64,000 nt of DNA from Hymenobacter daecheongensis DSM 21074 (GTDB lineage Bacteria > Bacteroidota > Bacteroidia > Cytophagales > Hymenobacteraceae). Positions 59,833-64,000 of this stretch are shown one piece after another. The position numbers were made by a program, and so were the translations under genes. How positions within the stretch are numbered: position 1 is the first letter of the stretch; every line of letters starts with the position of its first letter. The stretch covers positions 372,001 to 436,000 of the forward strand of contig NZ_FQYN01000003.1 in NCBI RefSeq assembly GCF_900141805.1. The letters are read 5' to 3'. Below the pieces are notes generated by a model, which worked only from the letters and a program-made list of their open reading frames with translations, was not told where the DNA came from and made no database searches.

Positions 59833-59870
59833 GATGAAGGCCGGGCAACCTACCGGTCCCGGCCTTCATC
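59833..59870. terminator. Hairpin between the convergent pspC-type and cca genes
   Basis: Perfect 13-bp stem (59833-59845 with 59858-59870), 12-nt loop. No T tract on either side, so it may terminate weakly or only stabilise mRNA ends. Confidence 0.5.
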
Positions 59871-59896
59871 CTTGCCTATACAAACGAGAATTGGGT

Positions 59897-61330
59897 TTAC
59901 TTACTGGTGAGTGAAAGGTGACCCGGAGGAAGACCCTTTGCCTGACCCTGCTGCAACAGGAAGGCAAAGGCTTCCTCGAACTCGTTGCGAATCTTGCCAT
60001 CCAGAATGGCCTCCAGCACGGCGCTTTTCAGCTCACCTACCTCTTTAGAGGGCTTCAATCCAAAGGTTTCCATGATGACTTCCCCCGTAATGACGGGCTT
60101 GAAGTTGCGCAGATGGTCCTTTTCTTCTACTTCCTTCAGCTTTTCTTCCACCACCCCGAAGTTGCGCAGGTAGCGCTCTTTGCGCTGGTGGTCTTTGCTG
60201 GTTATATCGGCCCGGCACAGCAGCATCAGGCGGTCGATGTCGTCGCCGGTTTCAAAGAGCAGGCGGCGCAGCGCCGAGTCGGTTACGGTTTCCTTCACCA
60301 GCGCAATGGGCCGCAGATGCAGGCGGACCAGCTTCTGGACCTGCCGCATCTCTTCGCCCAGTGGTAGTTTCAGGTCAGTAAAAATCTGGGGCACCCAGCG
60401 GGCACCTTTGTCCTCGTGGCCGTGAAAGGTCCAGCCCACGTTGGGAAAGTAGCGCTTGGTGGCGGGCTTGGCGATGTCGTGTAGAATGGCGGCCCAGCGC
60501 AGCCACAGGTCGCCGCCGGCTTCCACCACGTTGTCGAGCACCTGCAGGGTGTGGTAGAAGTTGTCCTTGTGGGCGTGCTTGCCCACTTTCTCCACCCCGT
60601 AGAGCAGGGCCATCTTCGGAAAGATGAGCTGCAATAGCCCACTCTGAAACAGCAGCTTGAAGCCATAGCTGGGCTTAGCGGCCATAATAATCTTGTTCAG
60701 CTCGTCCGTAATGCGCTCCTGCGACACAATCTTGATGCGGTCCTTGTTGCGGGCAATGGCATCGTAGGTATCGGGCTCAATATCGAAGTTGAGCTGGGTG
60801 GCAAAGCGCACGGCCCGCATCATGCGCAGCGGGTCATCCGAAAACGTGATATCGGGGTCGAGCGGCGTGCGGATGATTTTGCGCCGGATGTCGCCCATGC
60901 CGTCGTAGCGGTCTACCAGCGTTCCAAAATCCTGCTGGTTCAGGCTCAGACCCAGCGCATTGATGGTGAAGTCGCGGCGGGCCAAGTCTTCTTCCAGGGT
61001 GCCGGCTTCCACCTCGGGCTTGCGGCTTTCGGCGCGGTAGCTCTCCTTGCGCGCCCCCACAAACTCCAGCTCCACGGTGTCGGTGGGCAGCATGGCGGTG
61101 CCGAAGTTCTTGAATACCGTTACCCTGGGCTTGCCCGGCAGCTTGCGACCCACAGCCTGCGCCAGCTTTATGCCGTCGCCCACGCACACTACGTCCACGT
61201 CCTTGCTGGGCCGCGCCAGCACCAAATCTCGCACAAATCCGCCAATAACGTACGCCGGGTAGCCCAGCTCGCCGGCGGCCTCAGCAATGGTACGGAACAA
61301 CGGATTTTCGGGGAGCTGCGGAGTGTTCAT
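59897..61330 (-). CDS. cca: CCA tRNA nucleotidyltransferase with HD domain
   Basis: This 477-aa class II nucleotidyltransferase has YVIGGFVRDLVLARPSKDVDVV (GGxVRD and the catalytic DxD), RRDFTINALGLSL, DPDITFSDDPLRMMRAVRFA (the RRxD-type block nearby) and a C-terminal HD phosphohydrolase domain (AAILHDIAKPATKRY, then FHGHEDKGARW). It adds or repairs the 3' CCA of tRNAs. The one tRNA in the window already encodes CCA, so the role here may be repair. A TACCTTTG box (plus 61359-61366) lies 28 bp upstream. I start at the ATG at 61330. Confidence 0.92.
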   Translation of the reverse strand: MNTPQLPENPLFRTIAEAAGELGYPAYVIGGFVRDLVLARPSKDVDVVCVGDGIKLAQAVGRKLPGKPRVTVFKNFGTAMLPTDTVELEFVGARKESYRAESRKPEVEAGTLEEDLARRDFTINALGLSLNQQDFGTLVDRYDGMGDIRRKIIRTPLDPDITFSDDPLRMMRAVRFATQLNFDIEPDTYDAIARNKDRIKIVSQERITDELNKIIMAAKPSYGFKLLFQSGLLQLIFPKMALLYGVEKVGKHAHKDNFYHTLQVLDNVVEAGGDLWLRWAAILHDIAKPATKRYFPNVGWTFHGHEDKGARWVPQIFTDLKLPLGEEMRQVQKLVRLHLRPIALVKETVTDSALRRLLFETGDDIDRLMLLCRADITSKDHQRKERYLRNFGVVEEKLKEVEEKDHLRNFKPVITGEVIMETFGLKPSKEVGELKSAVLEAILDGKIRNEFEEAFAFLLQQGQAKGLPPGHLSLTSK

Positions 61331-61358
61331 AAAAGCAATGCGGAAAGCCAAACAGCCG

Positions 61359-61366
61359 CAAAGGTA
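61359..61366 (-). promoter_or_regulatory. -7 box of cca
   Basis: TACCTTTG on the minus strand (plus 61359-61366), predicting a leader of about 25 nt. No TTG at -33. Confidence 0.4.
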
Positions 61367-61377
61367 ACCCAGCCCGT

Positions 61378-61423
61378 GTCATTGCGCCGCCGCCTGTCAT
61401 TGCTTCGCTTTGCTCGCAATGAC
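61378..61423. repeat. Reduced family F copy
   Basis: GTCATTGCG and CGCAATGAC at the ends, with TGCTTCGCTTTGCTCGCAATGAC as in family F right arms (shown in part). The left arm and centre are missing, so this is a deleted remnant. Confidence 0.55.
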
Positions 61424-61429
61424 AACTGC

Positions 61430-62011
61430 TTATTCCCGCACCACCTCCAACTCGCCATTGGGCAGCACGCGCACTACGCGCGAGGGAGTGGCGGCGTTGG
61501 TATCATCCTGCCGCCAGCTCACCACGTAGTCGGCTCCGCGCACGATGGCCGGGCTCACCTCGGTGTAAATGGCTGGGGTCGGCTCACCGCTAATGTTGGC
61601 CGAGGTCGAAACCAGGCCGTGGCCCAGACGGCGCACTACTTTGTGGCAGAAGTCGTCAGTGCTCACTACGCGCAGGCCGATGGTGCCATCGGGGGCCAGC
61701 AGGTTGGCGGCCAGGTGCCGGCTGCCGGGCACGATGTAGGTAGTGGGCCGCGCCTGTCCCGCCATCAGCTCCGCCAGATTCGGCGGCACTACGGCCGCGT
61801 ATTTGGCAAACATAACCTCATCAGCCACCAGTACGATGCAGGTCTTATCGGCCGGCCGGTTCTTGAGCTTATACAGGCGCTCCACGGCCGGCGGCACTTC
61901 CGCGTCGCAGCCCAGGCCCCACACGGTATCGGTGGGGTACAAAATCACCTGCTGCAGCAGCAGCGCATCCACGGCAGCATCGACTTCCTGGCGAAAAAAA
62001 TTGCTATTCAT
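61430..62011 (-). CDS. L-threonylcarbamoyladenylate synthase-type protein (Sua5/YciO/YrdC)
   Basis: This 193-aa protein is a single YrdC domain: VILYPTDTVWGLGCDAE (nucleotide-binding start), VERLYKLKNRPADKTCIVLV (KxR motif), PTTYIVPGSRHLAANLLAPDGTIGLRVV in parts and LVSTSANISGEP (SxxxxSG). It makes threonylcarbamoyl-AMP from Thr, bicarbonate and ATP for t6A37 of ANN-reading tRNAs, such as the tRNA-Lys(TTT) in this window. YciO-type paralogues cannot be ruled out. Confidence 0.88.
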   Translation of the reverse strand: MNSNFFRQEVDAAVDALLLQQVILYPTDTVWGLGCDAEVPPAVERLYKLKNRPADKTCIVLVADEVMFAKYAAVVPPNLAELMAGQARPTTYIVPGSRHLAANLLAPDGTIGLRVVSTDDFCHKVVRRLGHGLVSTSANISGEPTPAIYTEVSPAIVRGADYVVSWRQDDTNAATPSRVVRVLPNGELEVVRE

Positions 62012-62062
62012 TTTTTGGGGTCTTGGTTGTTGGGGGCTTGGGGGCTTGGTTATCGGAGTCTT

Positions 62063-62253
62063 GGGGCCTTGGGGTTGGAACTGTCATCCTGAGCTTGCGA
62101 AGGACCTTCTTCGTTATCGCTTAGAAGCTCACTTTAATGCACAAAGCCCATTACCTGCCCACAATGAGGGCCTTGCTCATTGACACATGCTTCTCACTTA
62201 TCGGAGGAAGGTCCTTCGCAAGCTCAGGATGACAGTTCCAACCACAAGGCCCT
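62063..62253. repeat. Long inverted repeat, family H, copy 2
   Basis: Arms 62073-62110 and 62206-62243 pair almost perfectly (GAACTGTCATCCTGAGCTTG, then CGAAGGACCTTC). Weaker pairing extends to 62063 and 62253 and covers the TAG stop (62252-62254) of mce. G/T-rich CTTGGGG repeats flank the left arm (62020-62075). The centre contains ACAAAGCCC. Confidence 0.8.
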
Positions 62254-62659
62254 AAGACCCCACACTCTGACATAGCTCTACCAGTACGCCGGCGGCGCTT
62301 TTGGGGTGCACAAAGCACACCAGCTTATTGTCCGCGCCGGGCTTGGGCTCCTCGTTCAGCAGTACGAAGCCCTCGGCCCGCAGCCGCGCCATCTCGGCCC
62401 GGATATCGGCCACCTCAAAGGCGACATGGTGAATGCCTTCGGGCTTTTTGCTAAGGTACTTCGTGATGGCACTTTCGGGGGTAGTGCCGGCCAGCAGCTC
62501 GATTTTGGAGCCGCCCACCTGGAAGAAAACCGTATCTACGCCTTCGCTGGCTACGTGCTCCTTTTTATAAGGAGCCTGCCCGAGCAGGGTAGTATAAAGC
62601 GCCGTGGCGGCTTCCAGATCGTGCACGGCAAGGCCGAGGTGTTCGAGGTTGGTGAACAT
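62252..62659 (-). CDS. mce: Methylmalonyl-CoA epimerase
   Basis: This 135-aa vicinal-oxygen-chelate protein begins MFTNLEHLGLAVHDLEAA (metal-ligand His in EHLG). It has EGIHHVAFEVADIRAEMARLR (second His) and a C-terminal VLVELCQ (Glu ligand). It interconverts (2S)- and (2R)-methylmalonyl-CoA in propionate metabolism. Length and motifs match the family. The last codons lie in inverted repeat H. It is divergent from iscS. Confidence 0.9.
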   Translation of the reverse strand: MFTNLEHLGLAVHDLEAATALYTTLLGQAPYKKEHVASEGVDTVFFQVGGSKIELLAGTTPESAITKYLSKKPEGIHHVAFEVADIRAEMARLRAEGFVLLNEEPKPGADNKLVCFVHPKSAAGVLVELCQSVGS

Positions 62660-62702
62660 GAAAGTTGGGGAAAGGGCTGGTGAGTCTTATTTGGAATATA
62701 TC

Positions 62703-62710
62703 TACTTTTG
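62703..62710 (+). promoter_or_regulatory. -7 box (TACTTTTG) upstream of iscS
   Basis: Perfect TAnnTTTG box about 114 bp before the iscS ATG, giving a leader of about 107 nt. No TTG at the expected -33 spacing. Confidence 0.35.
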
Positions 62711-62823
62711 TGGGGGCAAAGTAAAACCTGTTCATGGGTTTTCGTGTTCTACCTGCGAATCATTCTCCGCTAGATTCGTCGGTTTCTCCTCTGGTTTTCC
62801 GCTGATTTATATCTTTTCGAGCC

Positions 62824-64000
62824 ATGCTCAAGCTCCCAATCTACCTCGACAACAATGCCACCACGCCGCTCGATCCGCGCGTGCTGGAGGCCATGATGCC
62901 GTATCTGACCGAGGTATTCGGCAACGCCGCGTCCCGCAACCACCCTTTCGGCTGGGCCGCTGAGGAAGGCGTCGACTACGCCCGTGAGCAGATTGCTGCG
63001 CTCATCAACTGCGACCCCAAAGAAATCATCTTCACCTCAGGCGCTACCGAGTCCGACAACCTTGGCATCAAGGGTGTGTTTGAGATGTATTCGCAGAAGG
63101 GCAACCACATCATCACCACCACCACCGAGCACAAAGCCGTGCTCGATACCTGCAAGCATATCGAGAAGCTCGGTGGCCGGGTTACGTATCTGCCGGTGAA
63201 TTCGGAAGGCCTCATCAGCCTCGCCGAGCTGGAAGCGGCCATGACGCCCGAAACGATTCTGGTGACCATCATGTACGGCAACAACGAAACCGGCACCATT
63301 CAGCCGATTCGCGAGATTGCCGCCATTGCCCACCGGCACGGCGCGCTGTTCATGACCGACGGCACCCAGGCCGTAGGCAAGATTCCAGTGGACGTAATTG
63401 CCGACGGCATTGACCTGATGGCTTTTACGGCCCACAAAATGTACGGCCCCAAGGGCGTAGGCGCTCTGTATGTTCGCCGCAAGAACCCACGGGTAAAGGT
63501 AACCGCCCAGATGGACGGCGGTGGCCACGAGCGCGGCATGCGCTCCGGCACCCTGAACGTGCCCGGCATCGTGGGCCTGGGCAAAGCCTGCGAGCTGGCC
63601 CGCCTCGAAATGGCTGCCGACACCGAGCGCCTGAGCAAAATGCGCGACCGACTCGAAAAAGAGCTGCTGACGCTGGAGGAAAGCTACGTGAATGGCTCGC
63701 GTGAGCATCGTCTGCCGCACGTTGCCAACATCTCCTTTAAGTATGTGGAAGGCGAAGGCCTGATGATGGGCGTGAAAGACCTGGCCGTATCGTCGGGTTC
63801 AGCTTGCACCTCGGCTTCGCTGGAGCCTTCTTACGTACTCAAAGCTCTCGGCCTCAGCGACGACCTCGCCCACAGCTCGTTGCGCTTCGGCCTCAGCCGC
63901 TTCACCACCGACGAGCAGATCGACTATGCCATCGGCCACGTGAAGGAGGCTGTTACCAAGCTCCGCGAGATGTCGCCGCTGTGGGAGATGTTCAAAGAAG
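62824..64000 (+). CDS. iscS: Cysteine desulfurase, 3' end beyond the window
   Basis: The frame from the ATG at 62824 is open to the window end (392 codons), starting [20 protein letters not shown]. It is a PLP-dependent cysteine desulfurase of the IscS type. Visible are [15 protein letters not shown], the His of [13 protein letters not shown], the PLP lysine in [13 protein letters not shown] and the active-site loop [17 protein letters not shown] with the catalytic Cys. It supplies sulfur for Fe-S clusters and tRNA thiolation. IscS is usually about 404 aa, so perhaps 10-15 codons are missing. The next gene could be iscU, but it is outside the window. Confidence 0.94.
   Translation, partial: MLKLPIYLDNNATTPLDPRVLEAMMPYLTEVFGNAASRNHPFGWAAEEGVDYAREQIAALINCDPKEIIFTSGATESDNLGIKGVFEMYSQKGNHIITTTTEHKAVLDTCKHIEKLGGRVTYLPVNSEGLISLAELEAAMTPETILVTIMYGNNETGTIQPIREIAAIAHRHGALFMTDGTQAVGKIPVDVIADGIDLMAFTAHKMYGPKGVGALYVRRKNPRVKVTAQMDGGGHERGMRSGTLNVPGIVGLGKACELARLEMAADTERLSKMRDRLEKELLTLEESYVNGSREHRLPHVANISFKYVEGEGLMMGVKDLAVSSGSACTSASLEPSYVLKALGLSDDLAHSSLRFGLSRFTTDEQIDYAIGHVKEAVTKLREMSPLWEMFKE

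Overview
The window reads as a chromosome segment of a high-GC Bacteroidota, most like Hymenobacter (Cytophagales). This is an inference from several things in the sequence: type IX secretion (T9SS) cargo with type A and type B C-terminal domains, a PorU2/PorV2-like pair, a PadR-PspC unit, Bacteroidota promoters of the form TTG-N19/20-TAnnTTTG, little use of Shine-Dalgarno sites, and GC-rich third codon positions. No database search was possible.

Layout. 1-5.8 kb: housekeeping and hydrolase genes (Zn-dependent nuclease/phospholipase, asnA, RecB-like nuclease, S41 peptidase, YgjP-like metallopeptidase). 5.98-25.6 kb: an integrative island inserted in the 3' end of a tRNA-Lys gene and bounded by a 24-bp direct repeat. 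25.7-35.5 kb: an SH3/TPR protein, an SDR enzyme and two large T9SS-secreted repeat proteins. 35.7-49.8 kb: rlmD, thiL, a T9SS protein, a small lipoprotein, ferredoxin reductase plus M3 peptidase, M23 peptidase, a LolC/E-like permease, a NamZ-like muramidase and fmt-folA. 49.9-56.3 kb: the PorU2/PorV2 pair. 56.6 kb to the end: padR-pspC, cca, a TsaC-like gene, mce and the start of iscS, which runs off the window.

The island (about 19.6 kb) has a tyrosine recombinase at its left end. Its right end carries a replication/control module: an unknown 282-aa protein, an excisionase-like HTH, a small protein, a VirE/primase-type ATPase and a zinc-ribbon protein. Between them lies a tightly packed, co-directional defence block: hsdM, hsdS, a DUF262 gene, a DUF262-DUF1524 gene, hsdR, then gajA-gajB (Gabija). 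The five hsd/DUF262 genes overlap or abut, so they look like one transcript. The island has no visible capsid, relaxase or conjugation gene. It therefore resembles a phage satellite or a mobilisable defence island. The two DUF262 genes placed between hsdS and hsdR are the most promising candidate for an under-described system: a methylation-linked, GmrSD/SspE-like nuclease wired into a type I R-M operon.

Outside the island, the intergenic regions hold about ten long imperfect palindromes of at least six families, often with a terminator-like hairpin in the middle and sometimes reaching into the neighbouring stop codon. A second recurrent feature is promoters so close to the start codon that the mRNA should be nearly leaderless (thiL is clearest). 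A 35-codon ORF with its own promoter and terminator lies at about 2.65-2.85 kb.
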